Shown one piece after another: positions 9,707-21,666 of a stretch of DNA of 64,000 nt; position 1 is the stretch's first letter; each line of letters begins with the position of its first letter. Below the pieces are notes generated by a model. It was not told the origin of the DNA. It worked only from the letters and a program-made list of their open reading frames with translations, and did no database searches. The DNA is from Cadophora sp. MPI-SDFR-AT-0126 (taxonomy: Eukaryota; Ascomycota; Leotiomycetes; Helotiales; Ploettnerulaceae). The translations under genes were made by a program, and so were the position numbers. Where the stretch lies: positions 1,674,001 through 1,738,000 of the forward strand of contig JAGMVK010000008.1 in NCBI GenBank assembly GCA_020747065.1. The letters run 5' to 3'.

Positions 9707-11936
9707 TCAAATCATCGCCAACAAAAGCGCCGACCCCTTATTTCCCAATTCCCTCTCCTTGACCAATTTTGCCTTCTTATTCTTGCCCTTACCATCTTTG
9801 GAGTCCTTCTCATTCGCCGCAACTTCCCTCTTCGCTTTCTGATCCGCTGTCTCTTCCGTCGCTGCCTTTTGCAATTTGATTTTGTTATTCTTGAGAATCT
9901 TCAAGACTTCGTCTTTGTGGGAGAAAGTAGGTGATTCGAGAAGAGCAAGAACGACAAAAGAACTTGACCCTGTGGCCCACTCAACGATGTAATCTTTGAT
10001 ATTGGGATACAGAATGTCGGCGAAGTTGAGAGCCGGCTCGACAGGCACGATGGCCTTCGTCTTTGGGTCAAATCGACCGCCTGCGATGAGAGACTTGATC
10101 ATCTTACCGCCGTGAGATGTGCTGGCGAGATGGGACGGAGGCTCGGTTTGAGCTTCTCCCTCGGCGACCTCGGGTTGCATGTATGTTGGGTCACCAGCGG
10201 CGGTCTCTGCTACAGCCTTGAGAGCTGCAGTCTTGTCCCCTTCGGCAGCAAAGAGAACCTCGGTAATGAATTGAAGCCCGAAACCTGTCGAGGCGAGTTG
10301 TGCCGCTGAGGTTGGGATGGCTTTCAGAAGAGTCGGAGACAGAGCCTTGGCCAATTCGCTCCGTCTGATCTCGGGGTCTTTTTTACTGGTCGTTACTCTG
10401 ACTTTGTCAACTTCCGCGAGGATTTCGAGATCAACTAAGTGACTGCCTGGGAACAGTGCTCTCGATCGTCCTTGGAAGAGATATAATAGTGTGATACGGG
10501 CATTGATATCGTTCGCGAAGGATACAATGTTCTCTACTTGCTTGTCGCTGTCCTTACTGAGCAATTCTGGGAAGATGGATTTTGCGGTTAGAACTGTGTC
10601 GTCGATAACTTCGTAGGCAGTGAGGATGACGATATGAGCATTTGGATCGCCAGCCATCAGCTGAAGGGTGTCCTTGTAGGTCTTAAGGATTTGCTTTCGG
10701 TCCTTAGCATTTCCATAGGCCAAAGCCAGGCTAACAACTCTCGATCCAGATCTTGTAAAGGCCAAGTTCTTGAGCAAGTCGCCTTCCTCGTCACCCTTGA
10801 TGATCTCTAGATACTCGGTAATCTCCTCAGTGCCTTGTTTAGCGTTGAGAAAGTATTGGAGCATAGCATCGTGAAGGAGTGTGAATCCAGTCATCTTCTT
10901 CTGGATGAGCTGATTGATCATTTCCTGTAGAGATCGCATTATCGGAGCTCGCTTTCCAGGTTCCGCGGCCAGAATATCGGCCAGATCCCCAGTGATCTTC
11001 TCAGACTTGTCCTTTTGGAAAAGAGCGAACTCAGCACCATACCACTCTCGAAGTATCGTCGCCTTTTGGTGTCGCGTAGCCACCCCTCGGTAGACATCGT
11101 CGAGAATCCAGGAAGCCTCGGGGTGCTTGATAAGTTTGCGAACGTGGCCGAAGAACTCTGGAACAATGATATCTCTGATCTCATCATCGTTGTGAATCAA
11201 GAGCTTCCCGATCAAGAACTTAGCATATCTGCTCTCTGCAAGTTGGCGGTATGATCCCGCGAGCTCCTTGGCAATTAACTTCCTCTGCTCCGCATTGGCA
11301 TATTTGATGGCCGTCTGGACAACTCTAACACTGTCGTGCTTGAGAACGTAGTCCTTGATTTTACCAGTGATAATCTTAAACAGCTCGGCAACTAGCTGTT
11401 TTCGCTCTTCGAGTGGGACGTGGGATTTCCGTCGTAGACGTTCCCAGATTTTCTTCGTTCTGGCCAATTCGTCTGCTAATGGCTTTGCTGCCTTCCGCTC
11501 CTGCGCCAGGGCTTTCTGCTTCGCATGTGCCTCTCGAGAGGATTGGCCTATTTTCATGTTAGATCATATGGTACAACTTCATGGTGAGCCACCGACTATT
11601 TGTCACGACAGCCTTGGCTCTGTCAGGGTGCAGCCCGTCGGCAGCTTTTGGAAGATCCTCTAGGTCACTTTCTTCCTCGTCCTCGTCCTCGCCCGAACTA
11701 GTTTTCTTCGATTGATGACTGAGAGGTACTCCTCCATCCGAGTCCGAGTCATCGGAGTCCTCATCACTCGAAAGCTCGACTTTCTTCACTGGTGTTGATT
11801 TTCCCTTCTTCGGCGCAGACTTCACCGCAACGTCAATTTTCGGTTTTTTGCTTTCTTTGACGTGTACATTCTTGACAGGAGCCGACTTCCTCTTCATGCC
11901 AGCCGAGGCGGTCTTGGTGGTGGTTGCTGAAGGCAT
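9707..11936 (-). CDS. puf6: Puf6-family ribosome biogenesis RNA-binding protein (Pumilio/CPL)
   Basis: Two exons on the minus strand (11936-11597 and 11547-9707) give 726 residues. The first 100 residues are Lys-rich with an acidic Ser/Asp/Glu tract. Next comes the conserved SREAHAKQKALAQERKAAKP segment, then Puf repeats over roughly residues 150-480 (for example KDYVLKHDSVRVVQTA), and a CPL-type C-terminal region with LASTSHGGKMIK near residue 600. The tail is again Lys-rich. Yeast Puf6 acts in the nucleolus in 60S subunit assembly and also represses ASH1 mRNA. The 49 bp intron joins the acidic leader to SREAH; its donor GTCGGT is weak but the frame and homology fit. The start is the ATG at 11936. 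It shares a 179 bp divergent promoter with gir2. Confidence 0.93.
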
Positions 11937-12115
11937 TGTGAATAATGTCAAAAATTGGTCTGAATCTTCATAAACCTTTTGAACTTTTTCTCTTCGTTAT
12001 CGAGCTCTGCAAGATCGCAACTAAGCCTATCAGAGACTAGTGCAGATACCCCACCACCAGATTTCATCGCTGAATGTCAGTTTGGCAGGACAGGATAGAA
12101 GATATAATCCTCACA

Positions 12116-12906
12116 ATGGGTAGAGAAGAACAGACTGAGGAGAGGGAAGTACTCGACAGTATCTTCCCAGAAGAAATACAAGGTGTGCCCCCACGACATG
12201 TTGAAGCACACAGCTGCAGACTCTACCCCGCGGAATGAAGGAAACAATTGCTGGTGAGACTAACCTGTCGACAGATATCTCAGATACAGAATTTCGCATA
12301 TCCGTTCTGTTAGACGTTACGAACGATGATGACGACGATTCAGAACCCCCGACAGTCATCCTCCAAGTCAAATATCCCGAGGACTATCCTGAAGAACCTC
12401 CCATGCTGGACCTCCTAGCACCTCCAAATGCGCCAACACATACCTACTTCAGCGTCGCATCTGACAAACAGATCCTTCTCGATGGCCTAAAAGAGACAAT
12501 TGAAGAGAACATGGGCATGGCCATGGTCTTCACCATCTATTCGACTCTCAAAGACAACGCGGAGCAGCTGATTTCGGATCGACAAGCAGCAGCTCGAGCA
12601 GTGCATGAGCAGAAATTACTGGCTGCAGAGCAGGAAGAAAATAAGAAATTTCATGGCACGCCTGTGACGCCGGAGACATTCATGAGTTGGCGGGAGGGAT
12701 TCAGAAAGGAGATGGAGGAGTTAAGATTGAGGGAGGAAGAGGCTGATGAGGCGGCGGAGAAGAAGAAGAATAGAGGGAAGGATACTGTTGTGCAGTTGAC
12801 GGGCAAGCAGCTTTGGGAGAGGGGTCTGGCGGGCAAGATTGAGGAGGATGAAGATTACGACGATGCGTTACCTGCTGAAGTAGAGAAACTCAAAGTTGGG
12901 GCATGA
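12116..12906 (+). CDS. gir2: RWD-domain protein Gir2 (DRG-binding)
   Basis: Two exons (12116-12182, 12275-12906) encode 232 residues. The N-terminal RWD domain (about 1-115) opens with MGREEQTEEREVLDSIFPEE and holds the signature YPEDYPEEPP. A charged helical region follows, with HGTPVTPETFMSWREGF and the C-terminal motif LTGKQLWERGL, as in the Gir2/RWDD1 (DFRP2) family. These proteins bind and stabilise the DRG/Rbg2 GTPase and contact Gcn1, linking translation and amino-acid starvation signalling. Length is close to that of yeast Gir2 and human RWDD1. The first exon is essential because the RWD start is split by the 92 bp intron. Confidence 0.93.
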
Positions 12907-13173
12907 CGGGCATGGATGGATTGGTCGAAAAGCGTAGATATCATTGTGGTTATATAACGGTGGAGTTGCATTGCTGGCGTTCCTGGATGGGAAGGATTGG
13001 AACTGTGACAATGTTCTTTATTTGTCTATGAACATAGAAATCCTAAAATATTCTCTCGAGATTTGCCCTTGAATGGAATCCGAAAGTGTGACCCAAGATG
13101 GGAAACAATGCTTTTGCATCCCTAACGCCGCAACGCCTTGCAATGAGAAACAGATGTGACAACCATATGCTGC

Positions 13174-14328
13174 TTATGCACCAGCCATCTCTTCGTCTTC
13201 ATCACTACCATCCTCGGAGTCATCTCCATCTTCCTCCTCCACAGAAGCTACTCCGCCCAGTTCGGCGTTGATTTTTGCCAGTAGCTCTTTAGCATGTTCT
13301 CCCAGTCTCTCATCCTCGTAGTCCTGCTGCTGAAAAAGTCGAAGACTGTGGTCCAGCCATTGTCGACTTGATATCCACGAGACTCTCCAGCTCTCACCAT
13401 CGCCATCCTGAACATTGACTTCACCGTTCTTCTGCTTCTCTCCCAAGATATACAGACCCCAGCCGCCTAGGTACCAAACTTCAACGCTGCTATCGTCCTC
13501 GCCAACCAAACGCTCTAGTACTTCGATAGCCTCAACATCCATATCGGCTTCCATTAGCAACCTAGCCAGACTAACTCGGGTTGGGAAGTCCGGGACAATC
13601 GTATTCTCAGGAGGTAAATCCTTCCACAGATCCAAACTCCTCTTCAACGCCGCCCTTGCATCCTCCATCCTCTGCTGAGAAATCCTCACATTTGCAAGAG
13701 TCTGCCATGGCTCAGCGAATTGCGGCGCAACCATAGTAGCCTCCGTAACCAGCGCTTCGCATTTCTGCTCTGCATCGTCCTCCCAACTTAGATCTGTCAT
13801 GTACACTTCCACCACGCCACACAGCGCCACAGCCAATTTCCTCGTCTTTTCTGCCTTTTCTGCTTCGCCTTCCTCAGTCAACTTCCCGCTGTCGAGTAGA
13901 GCTTGGAGCTGTAACCGTAGACTCATGGCTCCCTTTTCAAACCAATCGACACTGTCCTGTCCACCCTCCTCGCTCAATTGCGCGAGCCAGAGGAATTTCT
14001 CTGCGCCGCCGCCCAACTCTTCGTGAACAGAGCCATCTTCGTCGATCGTAGCGGCCTGATAGAAGTATTGCCGCGCGGAGTCGATATCGCCCAATTCAAC
14101 GTGTATTTCGCCCAGTAAGTTCAGTGCAAGGAGTGCCTCTTGAGACTCTTCATCAAGTAATCGCAGTGCCTTCAATGCTGGCTTGACTGATCCCTCAATA
14201 TTGCCCTTCTGTAACTCAAATGCGGCTTCCGCCAGGAGCTCGGCGGGAGAAGACATTGTGGCTTTCGCAGGATTGGCTGACCTCTTCTCTTTCTTGGATT
14301 TCTTGTTTCCCGGTTTCGTCTTGGCCAT
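13174..14328 (-). CDS. acl4: Acl4-like TPR chaperone of ribosomal protein L4
   Basis: This single exon encodes 384 residues from the ATG at 14328. An upstream in-frame extension exists, but the chosen start has the better context and gives nearly the length of yeast Acl4 (387). A Lys-rich start (KPGNKKSKKEKR) is followed by tetratricopeptide repeats over about residues 35-330, such as ALLALNLLGEIHVELGD and AEPWQTLANVRISQQ, and by a strongly acidic tail (EEEDGDDSEDGSDEDEE). Acl4 captures nascent ribosomal protein L4 and carries it to the nucleus for 60S assembly; the TPR solenoid and acidic tail fit that. A generic TPR protein is the alternative. With Puf6 next door but one, this forms a small ribosome-biogenesis neighbourhood. 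Confidence 0.85.
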   Translation of the reverse strand: MAKTKPGNKKSKKEKRSANPAKATMSSPAELLAEAAFELQKGNIEGSVKPALKALRLLDEESQEALLALNLLGEIHVELGDIDSARQYFYQAATIDEDGSVHEELGGGAEKFLWLAQLSEEGGQDSVDWFEKGAMSLRLQLQALLDSGKLTEEGEAEKAEKTRKLAVALCGVVEVYMTDLSWEDDAEQKCEALVTEATMVAPQFAEPWQTLANVRISQQRMEDARAALKRSLDLWKDLPPENTIVPDFPTRVSLARLLMEADMDVEAIEVLERLVGEDDSSVEVWYLGGWGLYILGEKQKNGEVNVQDGDGESWRVSWISSRQWLDHSLRLFQQQDYEDERLGEHAKELLAKINAELGGVASVEEEDGDDSEDGSDEDEEMAGA

Positions 14329-14847
14329 CGTTGTTTTGTATTGCTGGGACGAGGCTGAGATTTTGGAGACAAAATTATTTTCTCGGGAAGTGGGCTGGAA
14401 GGCGATGACGATGTTGATTGGAGGGGCCTTTGCTAGCGTGAGATTGTGGAGGAGACCCCTCACTCACTTCAATGCCTTGCTGAAGCGCTGCATGGGACCC
14501 TGCTTGATAACAGCTTCAGGAACAAACTGGTGGAGCAATGGACTAGAATGTGATTCCTCTGGAAAAGACTTTGGGCTGCAAGCGCATTGACTGTACAACG
14601 TTCTCCACCTACCTCTGTAGAATTAATAAGAATGGATCAATTCTCAAAAGCGAATGAAGACTGGCAGTTCGTTTCCATTATTATTAGATGGATATCAAAT
14701 CCTGTATAATGCATCGTTCAGTCTACTATGTAGTGAACTGTTTCAACGATCGTGTCTAGCCAAATGGCCGTATCTTTCAACGCCTGGATCCCTATACAAC
14801 GACAATATGTGAAGAGTAGCGTCAACTTGAACCAAAGTTTCAAGCAC
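14329..14847. other. Intergenic
   Basis: This holds the promoter of acl4 and the 3' end of the next minus-strand gene. No further gene or repeat is seen. Confidence 0.5.
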
Positions 14848-15759
14848 CTACGTAGTAACCTCTGTGACTTCCTTGGACGAAGCCGTACCCGGCCGTGGTA
14901 TGTTTCCAAGCTCCTCTCCTACACCGCTCTGGCCTCTCTTTCTTCCACCGATGTGGAATCTGGATGTGGTTGGGGACTGAGTCGTGGAATCCGCATTACT
15001 GTCCCCAAACTTCGAAAAAAATCCCTTTTTCTTCGTCTGTTTGGCTTGTTCGTCGTTCAGTCCAACATCCTCGAAACCTTCCTCTGCTGTTGGCGGCTGT
15101 CTTTCAAATCGACGTTCATTTATTGCTGACCTAGGAAGTCGAGGTAATCTTGCTGAATCTAAACTCTGTCGACCAATCTCGTGCCCAACTACTGGAGATC
15201 TTGCGGAGATGTCCTGTAGTAGAGTAATCAGAATGCAGAACGGGTAAAAAAAATTGTCTGAAACGTACAAATGACCTTCTATATGAATCGAACGACTCTC
15301 TCGAAATGGAAAACGGCTCGATATCTTCGCTATTGCGGGTACTCGTCGAGGCACCAGATGGATGCGATCGCTTTGGCCAAAAGCCTTTCTTCTCTGGCGG
15401 GGAGGGCTTACAGGACGTCAGCAACCTTTCCAACAATCTGGATCAGAAACTTACAGGTAAATATACTCCACTATCATTGACAACTATTTTTCGGTACACG
15501 ATCAGCTTAATTTTCTCACATCTTGTTGCTTTCAATTCACCCGGGGTGCTCGGCGCATACCAGACATTTTGTACTCGACAGGTTCCTGACTCTGCCCGCT
15601 CTTAATGCTCATGGCAGACGAGGCCTTCGATCCAGTCGTATCGACCTTTTCAAAGGCAGGCCGAGTTCCATTTTGCGACAGAGGTCGAATGCCTTCTTCG
15701 TACGGCGCCAGGCCAGTCTGCACATCGGGGCGCTTCGCAAAGGGATTTCTGATTGGCAT
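14848..15759 (-). CDS. Fungal protein of unknown function, four exons with a 29-nt microexon
   Basis: Four minus-strand exons (15759-15561, 15483-15455, 15406-15269, 15213-14848) give 243 residues. The start MPIRNPFAKRPDVQ and the segments EKKGFWPKR and KKKGFFSKFGD look conserved, while the rest is Ser/Arg/Pro-rich and probably disordered. The second exon is only 29 nt and encodes VNDSGVYLP with its flanks; it is bounded by a TAG acceptor and a GTAAGT donor, and it is the joining that keeps the frame into PSPPEKKGFWPKR. Skipping it and using a later CAG gives a shorter in-frame join, so alternative splicing is possible. No enzymatic motif is seen, and I do not assign a function. Confidence 0.7.
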
Positions 15760-17861
15760 TGTGAGGATGTGGAGTGATGCGCCGGAGTTTGTATCAATTG
15801 GTGTAGATTCTTGAAACTGTGTATGAATTGCTCGGAGTAATTCTGGAAGATATATACAAGAGAAATCAAGAATATTCGAAGTACTGATCGGGACTTATAT
15901 CCAACTCGTGACGTTATTTACATACAGACTTGCAAGGAGGGGGGATAAAGTGTTCCTGCTCCATGGCCCGGGCCTGCTGACTGTACTCAGCCAACCGGAT
16001 GTTTGGATTCCGTCCGTTCTGTACGGAGGGTACGTACCAAGATCAACTCAACCCACTAAAATAATGCCATTCCATTTGAAGGTTAACTTGTTGGTTTGAT
16101 CAACTTGCTGTTGAAAACCACATCGGAATGAACACCTCGGTTTGCCCATCTTATGGAAGTTGTTGGTTACGAGAAGAGGGGCCCCAGGAACTGGATGTGG
16201 GGTAGTGGTACCTGACTTGAAAGCGCTCTCTGGACAAACCACAGAACGGAATGACATTGGTTGGAGTGCCAAAAATAGTTAAGTATCATTTGTACCAATT
16301 GCTCCTGCTGTATACGTCACGACAAGCAATGGAGACTTACAAGACCGGTTGTAGAGGCCGAAAGGAGTCTGCCGCGGTCAAATATTACTATCCAGGCTCA
16401 AGTCTCCGAATCGAATGAGGATATCTGCAGCGAAATTAACGGGAAAGCTCTCTGAACATTTGGACCCTCGGGGGGTACAGCACGCCTCATTCACTGTAAG
16501 AACAGCTGAAGGCTCGTCATACAGCCTCGAGCTGAAAAGGCGTCCACGAGCGAATACCCTATATGTATCGCTGCAGCATTTCAAGGCCATCCCGAAGCCA
16601 TGTTGCGACCTTGATACGCCCTATGGCCTCGACCTGGCAATATATCCAGTGGTGACAGCCCAAACGGGGGGTTACTATCAAGCCCATCACAGATGTCAAC
16701 GCGCCGCAGAGTTGAGTAGGTGAGATGGTGGCCAACAAAGCCCGAAGACTCTTTATGCAACTGTCGTTTTCGCCCATTTGAATAGCCAGAATACCGATCC
16801 TCTGTGTTTTCCCGCATAAGCTTGAAGGTCATGTTCAACACGGTATGAAGAAACAGAGTCACTATGAGGTTCGAAATAAGTCCTTCAACAATGACTTCAG
16901 AGGTTTGGTGATTTGGACAGGTCTGATAAGGGAGCCGAGTTGAAACTGCCTCAGAACTTCCTTTCATCATTTATCGCGGGGCACCAAGACCATGGATGCA
17001 ACAGGCCGTGCCCGGATCCAATTGATCTCCCTGCATGCTGTGATCTCCCGAATCGGTCATTTTCTGGTGAGATGCTTCATGTCCCGGACAATTCCCCGTC
17101 TAGGGCTGCAATTGACCTTTGGGTGCAGACCTGGATTTGCCAGTTGTTGTTGAAGCGGCTTCCCCCCCCCCCCCCCCCCCCCCCCCCCCGAGACACCTTT
17201 CCATGGGAAGCAGGTTCCTATCTCCATTTAGTGTGCCAATCTTCTACTCTTGGAGACATTAATGTATCTCTCGGTGAATCAAACATCAGTCTTTCGTTAA
17301 TATTGTTATTCAAGGCAACGTTCTTGTCACACCATCATGAAAGAACCCTTCAGTCTTTGGTCTCATTCACATTCTCCCCGCTGCTGTGCTCTCTGATCTT
17401 CAGGCACAGTCGATACTTTTGACTGATATTTTTGACATGAGAATCTGTTGGTATCACAACCTGCAGCCACCCGAGACCAGCTACGAGGGACAGCATCTGG
17501 AAGCCCCAAAGTTTTGGATTGTCGGGTCATATATATCTTCCTCGCTGCAGCCCACCAACATCCAAGTCTTTGATCTGGTATACAGCATCCGTCCGATAGT
17601 ATAGGTTCAACGAAGCCAGGAAACACCCAATATTGAGGCCGAGTGCTGTGGGCATTAGCAACATCGGCCAAGTCAGATAGGTGGTCGCTACTTCCGCATA
17701 TCTGCTCGTTCATGCCAATCTGGGAAGCAACACCCAACTATTGAGATTAATCTGTCTGTTACCGACCTTTTGACCCGCGTAGCAAACAAATCCAGTCTTC
17801 ACCTTCGGCATCTCTCGTCTTTGTTCGACAACGCCAAAAACACGAGCATTGCACAAAACGT
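15760..17861. other. Gene-free stretch of 2.1 kb with poly-C run
   Basis: Only short frames without family features occur on either strand. The one striking element is the uninterrupted run of 28 C at 17162-17189, annotated separately. I see no transposon ends, target-site duplication or RNA gene. Confidence 0.5.
17162..17189 (+). repeat. Homopolymer run of 28 C
   Basis: Twenty-eight consecutive C residues, preceded by T and followed by GAGACACC. Long G/C homopolymers are rare and can form i-motif or G-quadruplex structures; the exact length may be affected by sequencing. Confidence 0.9.
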
Positions 17862-19226
17862 ATGTCCAGCCACCTTGCTACTTCGTCACAGAAGATATTG
17901 AGCAACATGTTCTTCAAGTCGTGGGAGCTGTGGGCGCAGATGACGTTTGTGAGTAGCATTCTCGGCAATGTGAGAGAAGGTATCTTTCTGACCAGCAGCT
18001 AGGTCCTGGCTCTGGCTATCGTCGTAGTCATTACCATGGGATACGCCAAATTGATGTGGAGGAACAGACTTGTACAGAGGCAAGAACTGGTTGATGAGGA
18101 GAGGAGAACACGGATCCTGCAATTGAGAAACAGTGGACAGATCGTCGAGTCCAGGAAGAGCTACGATATACCCTTTGGGGTAAGAGCGATTCAAAGCGGG
18201 ATACAGGTCGATGGAATATGGATCTCCCAGACTGCGACTCCAATTCCAAACAAACTCAAGCCTGGCCATATACGCAGTGGCTCGTCAGACAGCATCCCTG
18301 GGACAGCATCGACCAAGGAGGCTGAGCTTTCTGGGGAGTCAAACCCCGAGGCTCTACGACCATCATCGAGAGAGGGAAGATCCTTGCTTAGGAATAGTAA
18401 TTCCAGTGGCATGTTCCAATTTCGGAAGTTCATGGGCGAGCAAGGATTACGGTCAGCATACAAGCCGAGAACAGCTTCCCACCTTCGACAAGGTAGCCAT
18501 GGAGTATACGACGAGGAAACCCTTGGTCAACTAGAGGGTAAAGCATCACCAAAGCAAAAAGTTCAAGCTCATCGCCCTCGTGGGTCCCGCAACCTTGATG
18601 TGGAAGGTGAATCATCGTCCGCGGCAGACAATGAACGTTCGTCCGACGCTTCATCTGAATCCTATGCTTCTCTCTCGCATAAACCGCATTTGACTGACGA
18701 CGCGACCCGTCAAGCTCTGCTGAAAGACATGTCAAGCGCTGGCATAGCTTCACTAAGCTTATCAACTGTAACTTCGGCGAAGCCAATCAACATTCAGCCT
18801 CCTCCAACCTCCAGAGCCGAATACTTCTCGATCCCAATCGAATCGCCTAATGAAGAGGGGTCAGATCCATTCGCTACTCCGTTCATGAGCGCCCCGGCAT
18901 CACCTGAAATGAAGCCACTGCATTCACCAACTTCAGCACATCCAAATTGGCTTGATGGACAACAATACTCGGCTTCAAGGACACGATCACCGTCACCTTT
19001 TATTCCGGGAGAACTTCATGTGAACAAATCTCTAAGAAAGGTCAATTCAGGCTTCGAGGTCCTACCAGCTGGGACCTTCGGCTTTCCTACCGGATCTAAT
19101 CAAGCTGAAGGCGTGGGATCCGAACATCATGACGACACAGGGGAACAAAGACAGTCCAGGAAGCTACAAAAGAAACCTGGGTCGTCGGTGGGAGGTCGAC
19201 CGTCTAGCACTATGGAGAGACCGTGA
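17862..19226 (+). CDS. Membrane-anchored fungal protein of unknown function
   Basis: Two exons (17862-17948, 18003-19226) give 436 residues. The splice rebuilds one N-terminal membrane segment (about residues 24-43, FVLALAIVVVITMGYA) that is followed at once by Arg-rich MWRNRLVQRQ, suggesting a single-pass protein with a cytosolic C-terminal part. The segment SYDIPFGVRAIQSGIQVDGI (about 90-110) looks like the conserved core. The remaining 300 residues are Ser/Pro-rich and acidic in places with short SP motifs that could be phosphorylation sites. I recognise no named domain. Starting at the internal ATG (18036) would lose half of the membrane segment. Confidence 0.75.
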
Positions 19227-20085
19227 CCAACTTGGACTGGCAGTTGCTATAAGTGAAAATTTGTAATGTAGTCCCGCCTCAAAGGTGGATGCAGGGACAG
19301 GCAGAAAACACTTGCTCTTTGCAATATGACTTTTGCAGATAGGCTTCGGAGACATTCGAGTCAAGGAGCGGACCCGAGCAGGGGTCAGTGGCTACTGGAG
19401 ACGGCATACCAAAGATGTTGGAGTCTTGCTGGTTGCCGCATGATGGAGAGAAATTACTGGCACCAAGTTCGCCGCGAGCTGATGTAGATGGCGCACTACT
19501 AAGAAAGATGAGCGGATTTAGATACACCCGATGCGGGATGAATCTATCATCACATTCATACAATTGTTGCCAATGAGCCAAATGTTCTAAGTATGAAATT
19601 AGATATGTGGAGACGAACAAAAGCAGTTTGGTGGACTTGAGAAATGAATGACAGCGTGCCTGTATCTTTCATCATCGTCTGAGTGTTGTCTTCTACTGAC
19701 ATTAGGAAGTCGAGTTGGCATTTGATATCTCGAAGTGGGGCCATGTCAGGTGCTTTGGCGTCCAAAATTTTAGGCGGGTGCCACCCAGAAAGAACAACAA
19801 CGCGGGTCGCGCGTTCAGCTTCTAATTCAAAAGTCTTGTCATCCTTTCGGTCGGACACCCAAATTCCCCAGCTCCACCATTCTCAATCAACCGCTGCTCC
19901 AAGCCACGCAATATCAACGACTACGCGCATTGTCAGAACGAAATCCGCATCAATTTCTTATTTTGCAAGGCGTGACAGTCACCAGTTTTCGCCTTCCAGC
20001 CCCGCGAGCTACACCCACCGCGCGACTCAATCTCCATCTTTCTCGTACCCACCATTGAGCTTTTGAGATTCCGGTATAGTCCAAA
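19227..20085. other. Intergenic, promoter of RAD51
   Basis: No gene is supported. Short frames on both strands lack conserved features, and no exact ACGCGT (MCB) box was noticed. Confidence 0.5.
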
Positions 20086-21248
20086 ATGGCTAGTGACGAG
20101 GTGGAACAGTCACAATCTGGCGTCGAAGAGATGGGAGTCGGGGGGCCTGGTGCGCCTACACCGCTGACAGCTCTAGAGGTATGTCCGTCCGCTTCCATGG
20201 GCATAGACAGGTCTGATCATGCTGTAGGGCGTCGCTGGACTCACAAAAAGAGACATCCAATTGATTGTTGAAGGTGGATATAATACTGTTGAGTCTGTTG
20301 CATATACGCCACGGCGCATTCTCGAACAGATTAAGGGTATTTCGGAGCAGAAGGCGACTAAGATCTTAACCGAAGGTAGGTCATTCATATATGACAGCAT
20401 CTACCAGTGCGGTGACTAACATACATATTGAAGCATCAAAGCTTGTTCCTATGGGTTTTACGACTGCTACTGAAATGCATCAGCGAAGAAGCGAGTTGAT
20501 ATCTATTACCACTGGGTCTAAGCAGTTGGATACCTTACTGGCCGGAGGCATTGAGACCGGGTCCGTCACTGAGATCTTTGGGGAGTTCCGTACTGGGAAG
20601 AGTCAGATTTGCCATACATTAGCAGTAACTTGTCAGCTTCCCTTTGATATGGGAGGAGGTGAGGGGAAGTGCCTCTACATCGATACCGAAGGAACCTTCC
20701 GCCCTGTTCGTCTTCTTGCTGTCGCTAATCGCTATGGCCTTTCTGGAGAAGAAGTCCTCGACAATGTTGCCTATGCTCGCGCATATAATTCCGATCATCA
20801 ACTTCAATTACTCAATCAAGCCTCAGCTATGATGTGCGAGACGCGATTCTCCCTCCTCATCGTTGACAGTGCCACCTCGCTCTATCGAACAGATTTCGTT
20901 GGTCGAGGAGAACTGTCATCCAGACAGACACATCTGGCAAAGTTCATGAGGACTCTTCAGCGTCTTGCGGACGAATTTGGCATCGCGGTGGTCATCACGA
21001 ATCAAGTCGTTGCTCAGGTTGATGGTGGCCCAAGTGCGATGTTCAATCCCGATCCAAAGAAACCGATTGGAGGAAACATCATCGCTCACGCCAGTACTAC
21101 AAGATTGAGTCTCAAGAAAGGCAGAGGAGAGACCAGAATTTGCAAGATCTACGACAGCCCTTGTCTACCAGAAAGTGATTGTCTGTTTGCAATCAACGAA
21201 GATGGCATTGGTGACCCAAGCCCGAAGGACTTGGAGAAAGACCACTGA
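20086..21248 (+). CDS. rad51: DNA recombinase Rad51
   Basis: Three exons (20086-20178, 20228-20375, 20434-21248) give 351 residues. Rad51 forms ATP-dependent filaments on single-stranded DNA and carries out strand invasion in homologous recombination. Visible parts are the N-terminal helix-hairpin-helix domain (about 30-80, [13 protein letters not shown]), the oligomerisation motif FTTA (89-92), Walker A GEFRTGKS (130-137), Walker B LLIVDS near residue 225, and the DNA-binding loop region [20 protein letters not shown]. The end [14 protein letters not shown] is typical. The leader before the HhH domain is short compared with budding yeast but normal for filamentous fungi. The introns (49 and 58 bp) are supported by the uninterrupted family match across both joins. 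Confidence 0.98.
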
Positions 21249-21666
21249 AGGCCGATGACTGTTATTTTTGTTACGCATATTTTCATTTTACCACGAGGCT
21301 GTTTTCTACTTTGCATGGATTGCACGGCGTCTTGAATTGGTGCATTGGCCTGGACTGTTATTTCCGATTGCGCGATAGATCAGAGAACAATTATCATATG
21401 TATAGCTGAAGATTAGATAGCGTAATCAGGTCGATTGTGTCATGAAAAATATGAAACGTCTTTGAGGTGTTGGAAATAGTTCAGTGATTTGGTTTTCGTC
21501 TCCGAGTTAACAAGGATTGGAGCTCAGCTTCCTACAGTAGTGCACCGAAGCCAAGTCAAAAAAGCTTCGCGACAAAACCGCGTCTCTCAGCCTCAACATC
21601 GAGAAATGCGCTACGCTAGAAACCAAACACCACCATTTACTTGCGATCAGGATTGATGGAGATAAG
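21249..21666. other. Intergenic between RAD51 and NUP120
   Basis: Terminator side of RAD51 and promoter side of NUP120; nothing further is seen. Confidence 0.5.

Noticed and set aside
16913..17422. 169-codon plus-strand frame running through the poly-C tract
   Set aside because: The poly-Pro comes from the C homopolymer, whose length would shift the frame, and no part shows conserved features.
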